In this document: positions 33,986 through 43,648 of the stretch, piece by piece
How the letters are laid out: each line of letters begins with the position of its first letter
Numbering within the stretch: position 1 is the first letter of the stretch
NCBI GenBank assembly: GCA_900471515.1
Contig: UCFC01000015.1
Span: 186,001-250,000 of the forward strand
Direction of reading: 5' to 3'
DNA length: 64,000 bases
DNA from: Hyphomicrobiales bacterium
Lineage (GTDB): Bacteria > Pseudomonadota > Alphaproteobacteria > Rhizobiales > Rhizobiaceae
Translations under genes and position numbers: made by a program
Notes under the pieces: model-generated
What the model was told of the DNA's origin: nothing
The model's database searches: none
Seen by the model: the letters and a program-made list of their open reading frames with translations, nothing else

Positions 33986-34333
33986 ATGTATCAGTTCTCT
34001 TATGCCGAGGTCATGCAAGACTCGGTTGCCGACGCGAAAGAGCGGGAATGGCAGGTTCTCGAACGTTCGATCGAACTGCTTTCGGCGGCGCGCGACAAGG
34101 AGAAGTACAGCCGGGAGGCCATTGAAGCTCTCTTCTATACGCGAAGGGTGTGGATCAGCTTCATCGAGGATTTGAAACATCCCGACAACCAGTTGGAAGT
34201 CGAGCTCAGGGCCAACCTCATCTCGATCGCGATCTGGATATTGAAGGAATGCGACAGAATTAGAAAACGTCAGTCGAATAACTACCAGGGCATTATCGAC
34301 GTTACCACCATCATCAGGGATGGACTTAAATGA
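33986..34333 (+). CDS. flaF: FlaF, flagellin biosynthesis regulator
   Basis: A 115-residue soluble protein with the FlaF family core ([20 protein letters not shown], then [16 protein letters not shown]). In Caulobacter and Brucella FlaF works with FlbT as a positive/negative pair that adjusts flagellin synthesis and secretion after transcription. It overlaps flbT by 4 nt (ATGA). A second ATG at 33982 is in another frame and gives no protein. Confidence 0.93.
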   Translation: MYQFSYAEVMQDSVADAKEREWQVLERSIELLSAARDKEKYSREAIEALFYTRRVWISFIEDLKHPDNQLEVELRANLISIAIWILKECDRIRKRQSNNYQGIIDVTTIIRDGLK

Positions 34334-34779
34334 AAAGTACACTTCGCATTTCTCTGAAAGCCGGGGAAAGAATCTTCATCAACGGCGCCGTCCTGCGTGT
34401 CGACCGCAAGGTCGCGCTGGAATTCCTGAATGATGTGACGTTCCTTCTCGAAAACCACGTGCTGCAGCCGGAAGGCGCGACCACGCCGCTGCGCCAGCTC
34501 TACTTCATCGCCCAGATGATCCTCATCAATCCCGAGGGCAAGGAACATTCCACCGCGATGTTCCGCAAGTCGATCACGATGCTGCTCACCTGCTTCAAGA
34601 ACGAGGAAATCCTCGCCGAGCTGAAGCGGATCGACGCACTCGTCTCGACCGGCCGCGCCTTCGATGCGCTGAAGGCGATCCGGGCTCTCTATCCGATCGA
34701 AGACAGTATTCTCAACAATCACGAGCTGCCGCCGACCATGGTCGAGCAGATTCGCAGGGAGATCGCACCATGGCGGTAG
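34330..34779 (+). CDS. flbT: FlbT, post-transcriptional regulator of flagellin mRNA
   Basis: A 149-residue protein matching FlbT throughout ([20 protein letters not shown], then [20 protein letters not shown]). In Caulobacter FlbT associates with the 5' leader of flagellin mRNA and limits its translation until the hook is complete. It is coupled to flaF and overlaps flgD by 10 nt. The flagellin leader hairpins in this window are natural candidates for its target, though that is inference. Confidence 0.95.
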   Translation: MKSTLRISLKAGERIFINGAVLRVDRKVALEFLNDVTFLLENHVLQPEGATTPLRQLYFIAQMILINPEGKEHSTAMFRKSITMLLTCFKNEEILAELKRIDALVSTGRAFDALKAIRALYPIEDSILNNHELPPTMVEQIRREIAPWR

Positions 34780-35264
34780 ACGGAACTCAGGCAGTCGGTG
34801 CCGGCAGCAGCACGTATGGCTCCTCCAGCGCCGCCCAGCAGAAGGCGACGCTGAACTACGACAACTTCCTGCAGCTGCTCGTCGCGCAGATGCAAAACCA
34901 GGATCCGACCGATCCGATGGATGCCAGCGAGCAGATGTCGCAGCTCGCGAGCTTCTCGCAGGTCGAGCAGACCATCCAGACGAACCAGAAGCTCGACACG
35001 CTGCTGACGAGCTCCAGCCTGACCCAGGCAAGCAGCTATATCGGCAAGTACATGGAAAGCGCCGACGGCAGCACCAAGGGTATTGTCGAATCCGTCAAGG
35101 TTTATTCGGACGGCCTCATTGCAACGCTCGACGATGGCGGTAAGATTCTCATCCAGCCGGGCATCTCGCTGGCCGATTCGGCCCCGACCAACGGTTCGGG
35201 CGACGATAGCGGTTCGGATGAAACCGGTGACGACAGCGGCACCGACGAAACGGATGGCGTCTGA
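34770..35264 (+). CDS. flgD: FlgD, hook cap/scaffold protein
   Basis: A 164-residue protein. The conserved N-terminal export and cap region ([20 protein letters not shown], then [20 protein letters not shown]) is intact. The C-terminus is short and ends in an acidic Gly/Ser/Asp repeat (about 145-164), so the protein is shorter than the about 230-residue E. coli form. FlgD caps the growing hook. It starts inside flbT. Confidence 0.94.
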   Translation: MAVDGTQAVGAGSSTYGSSSAAQQKATLNYDNFLQLLVAQMQNQDPTDPMDASEQMSQLASFSQVEQTIQTNQKLDTLLTSSSLTQASSYIGKYMESADGSTKGIVESVKVYSDGLIATLDDGGKILIQPGISLADSAPTNGSGDDSGSDETGDDSGTDETDGV

Positions 35265-35350
35265 CATCATTCCCTTCGGATGATGTCGCAAAATATCAGT
35301 CCGGCTAAGCCGGGCTGTCTGCTTTCAAGGCGATATGAGGTTGCCTGACG

Positions 35351-35617
35351 ATGAATGAAGCTGATGCACTCGACCTGTTCCAGGCTGCGATCTGGACTGT
35401 TCTCGTTGCCGCGGGTCCCGCCGTCATTGCGGCAATGGTCGTCGGTCTCGTAATTGCGCTCATCCAGGCGCTGACGCAGGTGCAGGAAGCCACGCTTACC
35501 TTCGTGCCCAAGATCGTTGCCGTTCTGGTCACGATCGGCATATCCGCTCCCTTCGTGGGCTCCCAGATTTCCATCTTCACCAATCTGGTCTTCTCGCGCA
35601 TCCAGTCCGGTTTCTGA
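35351..35617 (+). CDS. fliQ: FliQ, flagellar export gate protein
   Basis: An 88-residue protein with two membrane helices (about 15-40 and 52-75) and the family motif GLVIALIQALTQVQEATLTF. It joins FliP and FliR in the export gate. The 86-nt gap after flgD has a GC-rich hairpin (CCGGCTAAGCCGG near 35301). Confidence 0.96.
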   Translation: MNEADALDLFQAAIWTVLVAAGPAVIAAMVVGLVIALIQALTQVQEATLTFVPKIVAVLVTIGISAPFVGSQISIFTNLVFSRIQSGF

Positions 35618-35735
35618 GCAGGAGCCTTTCCTGGTTGGGTCGAAGCATTCTTCGCGCAAGCTTCGCCATTTAACTGTCGATCCGAACTGGGCGGACTGTG
35701 ATGTCCGCCTCCTCTCATGAAGAGACGGAATCGTT

Positions 35736-37823
35736 ATGGCGCAACCACCTGCACTACCCCTTCCGAAAGTCGCTCCCAGCATGCGTGACATCGGCTTTGC
35801 CTTGGGCATCGTCGGTATCATCTGTATCCTCTTCCTGCCGATCCCGCCGTTCCTGATCGACATGGGCCTGGCATTCTCGATCGCCTTCTCGGTGCTGATC
35901 CTCATGGTCGCGCTGTGGATCCAGAAGCCGCTCGATTTCTCGTCCTTCCCGACCATCCTTCTGATCGCGACGATGACGCGACTGGCGCTGAACATCGCCA
36001 CGACACGCGTCATCCTTTCGCATGGCAACGAGGGGCACGACGCGGCCGGCGGCGTGATTGCGGGCTTCGCAAGCCTCGTCATGTCCGGCGACTTCGTCAT
36101 CGGTCTGATCGTCTTCCTGATCCTCATCACCATCAATTTCATCGTCATCACCAAGGGTGCGACGCGTATCGCGGAAGTCGGCGCGCGTTTCACCCTGGAC
36201 GCCATCCCCGGCAAGCAGATGTCGATCGACGCCGACCTTTCGGCCGGCATCATCGACGAGAAGGAAGCCCAGCGCCGCCGCAAGGAGCTGGAAGAGGAAA
36301 GCTCCTTCTTCGGTGCTATGGACGGTGCCTCGAAATTCGTTCGCGGTGACGCGGTTGCCGGTCTTCTGATTACCGCCATCAACGTCTTCGGCGGCATCAT
36401 CATCGGTTATTTCCGTCACGGCATGCCGATCGGCGAAGCGGCCGATGTTTTCGTCAAGCTGTCGGTCGGCGACGGCCTCGTCTCGCAGATGCCGGCCCTC
36501 ATCGTCTCGCTCGCCGCCGGCCTTCTCGTCTCCCGCGGCGGCACCGTCGGTTCCACCGATCAGGCGGTCGTCAACCAGCTCAGCGGCTATCCGCGCGCGC
36601 TCTCCGTTTCGGCCGTGCTGATGTTCGTGCTCGGCCTGATGCCGGGCCTGCCGACACTGCCCTTCGTCTTCCTCGGCAGCCTTCTCGCCTTCGGCGCCTG
36701 GTTCATCCCGCGCCAGATCGAGGCTGAAAACAAGATCCGCCGCGAGGCGGAGGAAAAGAAGGTCGTCCAGAACAAGGAGCTCGAGAAGGACTCGGTCAAG
36801 TCGGTTCTGCGCACGTCGGAAATCGAGCTTGCGCTCGGCAAGATGGTCTCGACCCGCCTGCTTGGCGCCCATCAGGAACTCGCCTTCCGCGTCGGCAAGA
36901 TGCGCAAGAAGTTTGCCACCCAGTACGGTTTCGTCGTGCCGGAAATCAAGGTGACGGACGATATCGGCATTCCCGAAAAGTCCTACCAGATCCGCATCCA
37001 CGGCACGACCGTCGCCTCGAACCTGCTGCGTGTCGGCGAAGTTCTGGTCGTCACCGGCGCCGGCCGCAAGCCGAGCATTCCGGGCGACGAAATCCGCGAA
37101 CCCGCTTTCGGCATGCCGGCGGTTTCGATCCTCGAAAACTTCGCCGACGACCTCAAGCGCGAAGGCTTCCAGCCGATCGACAACGTCTCCGTCGTGCTGA
37201 CCCATATGAGCGAGGTCATCAGGAACAACCTGCCGCAGCTTCTCTCCTATAAGGACGTGAAGATCCTGATCGATCGTCTCGATCCCGAATACAAGAAGCT
37301 TGCCGACGAAATCTGCTCGTCGCACATGTCCTATTCGGGCCTGCAGGCGGTGCTGAAACTGCTGCTTGCCGAGCGTGTCTCGATCCGCAACCTGCACCTC
37401 ATCCTCGAAGCGGTCGCCGAACTTGCCCCGCATGTCCGCAAGACGGAACAGATCGTCGAGCATGTGCGCATCCGCATGGCCCAGCAGCTTTGCGGCGACC
37501 TTGCCGACAACGGCGTGCTGCGCGTGCTGCGGCTTGGCAGCAAATGGGATCTGGCCTTCCATCAGGCCCTCAAGCGCGATGCCAAGGGCGAAGTCGTCGA
37601 ATTCGACATCGATCCGCGCACGCTCGAAGAGTTCAGCGAACAGGCGACGAAAGTTATCCGTGAATTCATGGACAGGGGCCTGCCTTTCGCCCTTGTCACC
37701 TCACCGGAAACGCGCTCCTATGTCCGCATGATCATCGAGCGACTCTTCGCAACGCTTCCCGTTCTCTCGCATGTGGAACTGGCCAAGGGCATCGAAATCA
37801 AGATTCTGGGCTCGATTTCATGA
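35736..37823 (+). CDS. flhA: FlhA, flagellar type III export gate ring protein
   Basis: A 695-residue protein with about eight membrane segments in residues 25-330. It has the FHIPEP-family signature ([20 protein letters not shown], then [12 protein letters not shown]) and a large cytoplasmic domain from about 350 that docks export chaperones. It couples proton flow to export. It overlaps fliR by 4 nt. The length is normal. Confidence 0.98.
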   Translation: MAQPPALPLPKVAPSMRDIGFALGIVGIICILFLPIPPFLIDMGLAFSIAFSVLILMVALWIQKPLDFSSFPTILLIATMTRLALNIATTRVILSHGNEGHDAAGGVIAGFASLVMSGDFVIGLIVFLILITINFIVITKGATRIAEVGARFTLDAIPGKQMSIDADLSAGIIDEKEAQRRRKELEEESSFFGAMDGASKFVRGDAVAGLLITAINVFGGIIIGYFRHGMPIGEAADVFVKLSVGDGLVSQMPALIVSLAAGLLVSRGGTVGSTDQAVVNQLSGYPRALSVSAVLMFVLGLMPGLPTLPFVFLGSLLAFGAWFIPRQIEAENKIRREAEEKKVVQNKELEKDSVKSVLRTSEIELALGKMVSTRLLGAHQELAFRVGKMRKKFATQYGFVVPEIKVTDDIGIPEKSYQIRIHGTTVASNLLRVGEVLVVTGAGRKPSIPGDEIREPAFGMPAVSILENFADDLKREGFQPIDNVSVVLTHMSEVIRNNLPQLLSYKDVKILIDRLDPEYKKLADEICSSHMSYSGLQAVLKLLLAERVSIRNLHLILEAVAELAPHVRKTEQIVEHVRIRMAQQLCGDLADNGVLRVLRLGSKWDLAFHQALKRDAKGEVVEFDIDPRTLEEFSEQATKVIREFMDRGLPFALVTSPETRSYVRMIIERLFATLPVLSHVELAKGIEIKILGSIS

Positions 37824-38572
37824 TTTCAGACCCGCAAGGGACAGTTCTGGCGCTGTTTCTGGTTTTCTGCCGGATCGGCGGTTGCGTGCTGACCCTTCCG
37901 GGTTTTTCCTCCGCCCGCGTGCCGGAGCAATTGCGCGTCTTCATCGCAGGCGCGCTTTCGCTTGCCGTGCTGCCGGTGCTCTGGGATACGGTCTACCCGT
38001 CCGTTCACACCAGTTCCGGCACCTATATCGGCCTGATTTTCAGCGAATCGCTGATCGGCGTGATGTACGGCATGCTGGCCCGCCTCTATACGCTCGGCCT
38101 GCAATTTGCGGCCTCGATCGTGTCGATGATGGTCGGCTATACGCAGCCGAGCACGACCGATATCGTCGAAGATTCGGCCGAAATCAGCCTGACCGCCTTC
38201 ATCACGATGACGGGCCTGATGGTCCTCTTCATCATGGACTTCCATCACATCGTCTTCCGCGCGCTGATCGATTCCTACACGACCATGCCTTTCGGCGGCT
38301 TGCTGCAGTTGCGCGCCACGCTCATCACCTTCACCGATACGCTGGAGCAGACGACCTACATCATGCTGCGGCTTTCGAGCCCCTATCTGATCTACGGGCT
38401 GATCTTCAACATTTCGATCGGCTTCATCAACAAGCTCGCCCCGCAGATACCGGTCTACTTCATCTCCACGCCCTATCTGCTGATGGGCGGCCTCTTCCTG
38501 CTCTATTTCTCGATCGCTGCGCTGATCAGCCAGTTCGGCCAGTCATTTGCCGGCATATTCGTGGGAAGGTGA
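37820..38572 (+). CDS. fliR: FliR, flagellar export gate protein
   Basis: A 250-residue, about six-helix membrane protein matching FliR ([40 protein letters not shown]). It completes the FliPQR complex. The start overlaps the flhA stop (ATGA). The next gene begins 6 nt after its stop. Confidence 0.95.
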   Translation: MISDPQGTVLALFLVFCRIGGCVLTLPGFSSARVPEQLRVFIAGALSLAVLPVLWDTVYPSVHTSSGTYIGLIFSESLIGVMYGMLARLYTLGLQFAASIVSMMVGYTQPSTTDIVEDSAEISLTAFITMTGLMVLFIMDFHHIVFRALIDSYTTMPFGGLLQLRATLITFTDTLEQTTYIMLRLSSPYLIYGLIFNISIGFINKLAPQIPVYFISTPYLLMGGLFLLYFSIAALISQFGQSFAGIFVGR

Positions 38573-38578
38573 GGGGCG

Positions 38579-38989
38579 ATGATCGAGAAGAAACGGTCCG
38601 ACAAGCTCAAGCGCCTGGTCGCGGTACAGCGTCATCTTGAGAAGATGGCGGAGTACGACCTGGCGGAAACCGCCCGCCAGCGCGCGGAAGTCAATGCGGC
38701 CATGGATGTCGCCATTCTTGCGCTTGGCTCGCTGGACCCGGTCCATCGCGCCTTTTCGCAAAGCTATGCCGACCGATTCGGCAGGCTGACCATCAAGGAC
38801 CAGCAGCTGACGGGCATGCAGCAGGTGCACGAAATGCGCCTGACGCGTGAGCGCGCCAAGGGCGACCGGCTGGAAGAAAGCATGCTCGAAGCCCTTCAGG
38901 CCGAGCGTCGCGAGGCGGACGACAACGCCGTCTATGACGTCATCGATCAGCAGTTCGCAACGCCAGCCTCCAGCAAGCTTCAAAAATAA
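38579..38989 (+). CDS. Probable FliJ-like export chaperone
   Basis: A 136-residue, strongly charged, helical protein with coiled-coil character throughout (KKRSDKLKRLVAVQRHLEKM, LTRERAKGDRLEESMLEAL). Size, charge and location behind fliR fit FliJ, the central stalk-like partner of FliI, and no other fliJ is visible. FliJ proteins diverge strongly, so the call rests on features and context. The ribosome site GAGGGG is 3-4 nt before ATG. Confidence 0.6.
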   Translation: MIEKKRSDKLKRLVAVQRHLEKMAEYDLAETARQRAEVNAAMDVAILALGSLDPVHRAFSQSYADRFGRLTIKDQQLTGMQQVHEMRLTRERAKGDRLEESMLEALQAERREADDNAVYDVIDQQFATPASSKLQK

Positions 38990-39023
38990 TAATCGCCACG
39001 ATCTTACATTAGAGGATTGTAAC

Positions 39024-39590
39024 GTGGCTATTTCACCCCCCAGCGATCTGGTGATGGACGTCGTCAAGGCGGCCGACCCCATGGAGGTTCAGGCTGCCCA
39101 GGAAAAGCTGAAGGCCAACCGGGCGGCCTTTGCCGCAACCAGCCTGGCCGAAAACGGCAACGGCTTTTCGTCGGCGGTCGATATTCTCGACCATCTCAAG
39201 CAGAAGAGCGGCGTGCACAATATCCAGAACCGCGAAAAGCCCGAGGAAGTGCCGGAAACCTACCGGAAGTTCGAGGCCATGGTTCTGCAGAATTTCGTGA
39301 AATCCATGCTGCCGAGCGATGCCGAAAACGTCTTCGGCAAGGGCGCGACCGGTGACATCTGGAAGGGCATGATGGCCGAGCAGCTCGGCAACGTCATGGC
39401 CAAGGGCGACGGCATCGGCATTGCCAAGCAGATGTATTCCGAACAGCTGCGCCGCCAGGAAGGCAAGATCGTCAACGCCTCCACGGATGAAGACGACCGC
39501 AAGACCGCACTCAGCATGATCGACGAATTTCAGCGCAAGACCTTCGGCACCCCGACTGCCGACAATAAGTCCGCAACACGCGACGCATAA
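39024..39590 (+). CDS. Rod-binding protein (FlgJ N-terminal domain only)
   Basis: A 188-residue protein with a GTG start at 39024, chosen because AGAGGA lies 7 nt upstream. Residues about 80-140 match the rod-binding domain of FlgJ (ETYRKFEAMVLQNFVKSMLP, then GDIWKGMMAEQLGNVMAKGD). FlgJ caps the growing rod. The peptidoglycan hydrolase half found in enteric FlgJ is absent, as in other alphaproteobacteria, which makes the separate transglycosylase at 28427 relevant. Confidence 0.87.
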   Translation: MAISPPSDLVMDVVKAADPMEVQAAQEKLKANRAAFAATSLAENGNGFSSAVDILDHLKQKSGVHNIQNREKPEEVPETYRKFEAMVLQNFVKSMLPSDAENVFGKGATGDIWKGMMAEQLGNVMAKGDGIGIAKQMYSEQLRRQEGKIVNASTDEDDRKTALSMIDEFQRKTFGTPTADNKSATRDA

Positions 39591-39601
39591 TCGAGGATAA
39601 G

Positions 39602-39967
39602 ATGGAAATAGTTTCGAACGAATACAGGATCAAATCCGTTCTCGGACGCCTCGAAATGATAATCGACAATGAGAACAACCGGATCGGCAGCGATCCGCAG
39701 TTCGATCTCAAGGTCTCGAACGCGCATAAGAGCCGGTGCCTGTACGAACTCTCGATGCTCTTCCGCGATACCGACCCGGCCGAACTCGCCGCTTCGCATC
39801 TCGACCAGCTTCACGGCCTGAAGAAGAAGCTCACGCTGAACGCGCGTCGCGTCGAAGCGCATCTGGAGGCGGTTCGCGCCGTTGCCGATCTTCTGAAGAA
39901 CGCCGTGCAGGATGCCGATGCCGACGGCACCTATTCCCAGGAACAGTTTGTCGCGCGGGATGCCTGA
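39602..39967 (+). CDS. Probable FlgN-like chaperone
   Basis: A 121-residue helical protein (SVLGRLEMIIDNENNRIGSD, LHGLKKKLTLNARRVEAHL) with size and helical pattern typical of FlgN, the export chaperone for FlgK and FlgL. It lies between the rod-binding gene and a membrane protein gene and overlaps the latter by one base. The identification is by architecture and context; sequence similarity within this family is low. Confidence 0.6.
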   Translation: MEIVSNEYRIKSVLGRLEMIIDNENNRIGSDPQFDLKVSNAHKSRCLYELSMLFRDTDPAELAASHLDQLHGLKKKLTLNARRVEAHLEAVRAVADLLKNAVQDADADGTYSQEQFVARDA

Positions 39968-40509
39968 TGATCAAGCTCGTCCTCACAGGTGTCTGGGTCT
40001 GCGCGGTTACGCTGGCATCGGTTTATTTCTCGGTGAACATGGCGACCGCGCCGGCGCCGGCTGTGGCCGATACCAAGCAGAACGCGCTTGAGCTGGTGAA
40101 GGGCGAGACGATCACCGTGCCTGTCATCGGCAATGGTGCGGTCAACGGCTATTTCCTCGGCCGCATCTCTTTCATGATGCATAAGGATTTGATCGAGGGG
40201 CTCAACCTGCCGCTCACGGAGATGACGACCGACGAACTTTTCAGCCTGCTCGTCGGCAACAAGATGGTCGATGTCACCAATATCAAGGCCTTCGATCCCG
40301 CCGCTTTCCGCGAGGAAATCAAGAAGGGCATGAACGAGCGTCTCGGCGGCGACTATGTCGCCGAAGTCATGCTGGAGCAGCTCGACTATCTCTCCAAGGA
40401 AGACGTGAAGGAAACCTCCGGCGGCAAGCCGGCGAAAGTCGGCGCGCCGGTCAAGATTGTCGAGACCGCGCCTGCGAGCGAAACGCCCGCTCCGTCCTCC
40501 GGACACTGA
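39967..40509 (+). CDS. FliL-like single-pass membrane protein of the flagellar cluster
   Basis: A 180-residue protein with an N-terminal membrane helix (about 4-22, LVLTGVWVCAVTLASVYFS) and a periplasmic domain. The segment FREEIKKGMNERLGGDYVAE and the following EQLDYLSKEDVK resemble the C-terminal helix and strand of FliL. ATG 39967 overlaps the previous stop (TGATG). It is the last gene of the flagellar run and is followed by a terminator. A FliL paralogue is one reading; an unknown flagellar membrane protein is the other. Confidence 0.7.
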   Translation: MIKLVLTGVWVCAVTLASVYFSVNMATAPAPAVADTKQNALELVKGETITVPVIGNGAVNGYFLGRISFMMHKDLIEGLNLPLTEMTTDELFSLLVGNKMVDVTNIKAFDPAAFREEIKKGMNERLGGDYVAEVMLEQLDYLSKEDVKETSGGKPAKVGAPVKIVETAPASETPAPSSGH

Positions 40510-40533
40510 CGGCTTCCGACCGCCCGGTTAAAG

Positions 40534-40558
40534 AACGGTGCCGAAAGGCGCCGTTTTT
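40534..40558 (+). terminator. Terminator at the end of the flagellar cluster
   Basis: AACGGTGCC (40534-40542) pairs with GGCGCCGTT (40547-40555), with one G-U pair and a GAAA loop, then a T run. Confidence 0.88.
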
Positions 40559-40797
40559 GCGTTCTCGCCTTGGTTAATGAACCGCTTAGGCGCGCATGAA
40601 AATCCAAGCTTCTTTCCTAAGGGTTGTTTGAAGCCGAGCTGATACAAACACGGCACTGGCTTGGGAGGACGTCGCCGCAGGGGTGGCGGAGGCCGCTCGG
40701 GCTGGACGCTGCCGGTCCTGCGGGACCCCGGCTGCGGAAAGATGGGTTCGTTTTCCGGGATGTCGGGCGCATGACGCACCTTCGGCAGGAGGTTGGA
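40559..40797 (+). promoter_or_regulatory. Non-coding region upstream of the glycosyltransferase gene
   Basis: Intergenic bases with an AT-richer start (TTGGTTAATGAACCGC at 40570) and then GC-rich sequence. It should hold a promoter for the gene at 40798. An in-frame extension upstream exists but does not resemble the family. Confidence 0.35.
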
Positions 40798-41646
40798 ATG
40801 AATTTGATTGCAAACTTCGCGGTGCTTGCATCGCGGCGGACGATCTTCGATCTGCCGGTCTGCGATCTCGGCTGGGATGATGCGCTGGTCTTCATCAACG
40901 AACTGGCTTCCATTCCCGTCGGGCAGACCGTGGTTTGCTTCGTCAACGCCCACAACATGCTGACGGCGCTGCGCGACGACGAATATTATCAGTTGATGTC
41001 GCACAATCTCGTGCTGCCTGACGGCATCGGCCTCAATATCGCATCGCAGGTCGCGCATGGTTCGCCGTTTCCCGCCAACCTGAACGGCACCGATTTCGTG
41101 CCGGCCCTCCTGACCTTCATGGAGACACCGCGCCGTATCGGCCTGATCGGCGGCGCGCGGCCGGTCGTCGAGAAGGCGGCCGAGAACTTTTCCAGGCACG
41201 CGCCCTGGCATGATTTTGTCGTCATCTCCGACGGCTTCTTCGACAAGGCCAATCCCGAACCCGTGATCGCCGAGGTGGAGCGCCAGAAACTCGATATCCT
41301 GATTGTCGGCATGGGCACGCCGCTGCAGGAAAAATGGGTTCACCAGAATATCCGCGCCGATCATGCAAGGCTCGTGCTGACGGTCGGCGCGCTCTTCGAT
41401 TTCGTTTCGGGCGCCGTCCCCCGCGCGCCGAAAACGGTGCGCATGATGCGTCTGGAATGGGCCTATCGTCTGGTGCAGGAACCGGCGCGCCTGTGGCGGC
41501 GCTATATTATCGGTATTCCGGTCTTCCTTTTCCGGGTTCTCCAGTATCGTTTCAGCCGGCGTGCGCGCATTCTCGGTCAGCCGGATGAACGGATACACGC
41601 TTCAGGCGAACAGAAGAGAATCGAGCAGATCAAGAAAGCCGGCTGA
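40798..41646 (+). CDS. WecG/TagA/CpsF-family glycosyltransferase
   Basis: A 282-residue GT26 enzyme. The family motifs are clear: VCFVNAHNMLTALRDD, LVLPDGIGLNIAS, IGLIGGARPVVEKAAENF and ILIVGMGTPLQEKW. These enzymes add UDP-activated sugars such as ManNAcA or ManNAc to lipid-linked precursors of surface polymers at the inner membrane. ATG 40798 follows AGGAGG at 5 nt. It is paired with a Wzz-like gene downstream, so a surface polysaccharide role is likely; the sugar is unknown. Confidence 0.88.
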   Translation: MNLIANFAVLASRRTIFDLPVCDLGWDDALVFINELASIPVGQTVVCFVNAHNMLTALRDDEYYQLMSHNLVLPDGIGLNIASQVAHGSPFPANLNGTDFVPALLTFMETPRRIGLIGGARPVVEKAAENFSRHAPWHDFVVISDGFFDKANPEPVIAEVERQKLDILIVGMGTPLQEKWVHQNIRADHARLVLTVGALFDFVSGAVPRAPKTVRMMRLEWAYRLVQEPARLWRRYIIGIPVFLFRVLQYRFSRRARILGQPDERIHASGEQKRIEQIKKAG

Positions 41647-41767
41647 TTGCGGATTTTTGCAGGCTCCGGTTAACCATTTCTTTGCCATGTATATTTAGAG
41701 TAGCTTAATCATCCGCGTCGCCGCGGTTGAGCGAACTCGGCCATCATGCGCGTGAGATGTGACGCCA

Positions 41768-43528
41768 ATGCACGATTCCAGGGCGAAGAACAGTTTCCAT
41801 GATCGCGCAACCGCTTCTCCCCGCGGCCAGCGGCAAAGCCATGCCGAAAACAGCTTCCCTCCGCCGGAGATCCGTCCTTCCGAAGCCGAACTTCTGCGCG
41901 CTATAGGCCGGCTGCTCGACGAACAGCGTGCGAAGGCACGGCAGACCGAGCCGCTGGTGGACCGGATCGAAACCATCCTTGGGTCGCGTCTTCAGGCTGC
42001 AAACGATATCGCCTCCGCGCCTGAACCGGCTCGTCCCGTGCCGGCGCCAAGGCCGCAATTGGCCGAGGTCCACCACGTCGCCCCCGTGGAGAAAGCGTCC
42101 GTTTCGACGGTTCCGCGCAAGGGACGGCGCCCGAGCTGGGTCGGAAGCGCTGCTGTCGTGGCGGCCCTCTCGTCCGGCGGCGCTGTCGTCCCCATTCTCA
42201 TGCCGGTCTCGCCGGCGCTCTATACGGCAGAAACGACGCTTGTCGTGGATGCAGGCGCAGGCAATCGGGCCGTGCTCGTCGGAGATACGGCCAGAAGGCT
42301 CTCTTCGACACCTGTCATCGCCTCTGCCGTTGCGGCCCTGAAGCTCGACCGCGATCCGGAATTTGCCGGCAACAACGCCAATGCGCTTGGCGTGGCCTTC
42401 GATCTTCTCTCCGGCAGCGGCGCAGCCGCCGATCCGGCATCGCGGGCGGAGGCGGCGCTGAAGTCTGCCGTGGCGGTTGTTCCCGACGATCGGGCGGGCA
42501 CGATCCGCCTGATGGTGACGACCGGCGACGGCAACAAATCGACGCGCATCGCCACGCGTCTGTCGGACGCCGTGACCGGCGGCAGCGCCACCGGCAAGGC
42601 GGCCGAGACGGCCGCTGCCCTGAAGAGGGAAAATGACCAGGCCCAGGCAGACCTTGCGGCCTTCAGCCAGAAGAACGGCGAGGGCAACGTCAAGGTCGCG
42701 ACCCAGTTGCAGCACCAGATCGCCGGGCTCGATGCCGACCTGAAGACAGCCGACGAGAATATCCTGGCCGCCAAGGCCCAGGCCGACAAGCTGAAAGCCG
42801 CCAAGCTCGCGGACGTGCTGGAAGGCTCGCTCCTTCCGGATATGATCTCGCCCGCCCTGCAGGATCTGCGCGACCGATATGCCATCGCCAAGACAGCCTT
42901 GGCGCAGCTTTCCGCCGATCTCGGGCCGCGTCATCCGCGCCTGCTCCAGCAGCAATCCGAGGTCGACGGTCTGAAAGACAGCATCGGCAAGGAACTGGCG
43001 CGCCTTGCCCAGAACGCGAATGCGGCGGCCAAGGCTGCCGTTGACGCACGCAGGCAGCTCAGCGACCGCCGCAACGCACTGATCGCGCAGAGCCGCGATA
43101 CCGGCGTCGATCTCGCCAGGCTGACCGAACTGCGGGAGAAGGCGTCTGCCGCCCGCTCGCGCCTGGAAGAGGAGGTTTCCACGACAGGTGCGATCGGCGA
43201 TGGCAGGGTCACGGTCGCGAGGCCCGCTCTACTCCTGCCGGCTTCCGGCGACAACAATCTCGGTTTCAACGCCCTGCTTGGCGGCCTTGCCGGTTTAGCG
43301 CTGGGCCTCGGCCTTGCTTTCCTGCCGCGCCTTTTCCGCCGGCAGCCCGAACGGGCGCAGGTCCCGGCTCCCTTCCGTGCGCCTGAGCCCGAACATGCGC
43401 AGGCCACGGCGTTGGCGAGGGCTCCGCAGCCGGCGCCGGTCCCGCAGGCGGCCGGCGAAGTCGACGCGCTGCGCTCGCAGATCGCCAGCCTGCGCGACCG
43501 CTTTCACGCCTACAAGGCCTCGCAGTAA
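41768..43528 (+). CDS. Wzz/ExoP-type polysaccharide chain-length determinant
   Basis: A 586-residue protein. An Arg/Pro-rich cytoplasmic N-terminus (1 to about 115) leads to a membrane helix (about 122-145, AAVVAALSSGGAVVPILMP). A long periplasmic coiled-coil region (about 280-430, with LSADLGPRHPRLLQQQSEVD) follows, then a second membrane helix (about 500-522) and an Ala/Pro-rich tail. No Walker kinase domain is present, unlike full ExoP. It probably controls polymer length. An alternative GTG start is at 41759. Confidence 0.8.
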   Translation: MHDSRAKNSFHDRATASPRGQRQSHAENSFPPPEIRPSEAELLRAIGRLLDEQRAKARQTEPLVDRIETILGSRLQAANDIASAPEPARPVPAPRPQLAEVHHVAPVEKASVSTVPRKGRRPSWVGSAAVVAALSSGGAVVPILMPVSPALYTAETTLVVDAGAGNRAVLVGDTARRLSSTPVIASAVAALKLDRDPEFAGNNANALGVAFDLLSGSGAAADPASRAEAALKSAVAVVPDDRAGTIRLMVTTGDGNKSTRIATRLSDAVTGGSATGKAAETAAALKRENDQAQADLAAFSQKNGEGNVKVATQLQHQIAGLDADLKTADENILAAKAQADKLKAAKLADVLEGSLLPDMISPALQDLRDRYAIAKTALAQLSADLGPRHPRLLQQQSEVDGLKDSIGKELARLAQNANAAAKAAVDARRQLSDRRNALIAQSRDTGVDLARLTELREKASAARSRLEEEVSTTGAIGDGRVTVARPALLLPASGDNNLGFNALLGGLAGLALGLGLAFLPRLFRRQPERAQVPAPFRAPEPEHAQATALARAPQPAPVPQAAGEVDALRSQIASLRDRFHAYKASQ

Positions 43529-43648
43529 ACGAGCGCCGGGCCACAGATTGCTCTTGCATTTGCCGTTTTTAGACGTGATAGGGCGTTATCGGGAAATCAT
43601 GCCCGCTGCGGGCGAATAGACTGTCGCGAAATTGGGCGGAGAAGACGC

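Noticed and set aside
35754..37562. 602-codon minus-strand frame opposite flhA
   Set aside because: Composition is typical of the antisense of a GC-rich membrane protein gene, and FlhA on the plus strand is certain.
41676..41690. CtrA-like box upstream of the Wzz-like gene (GGTTAACCATTTC)
   Set aside because: Only one half-site TTAACC is present; there is no TTnA seven bases before it.
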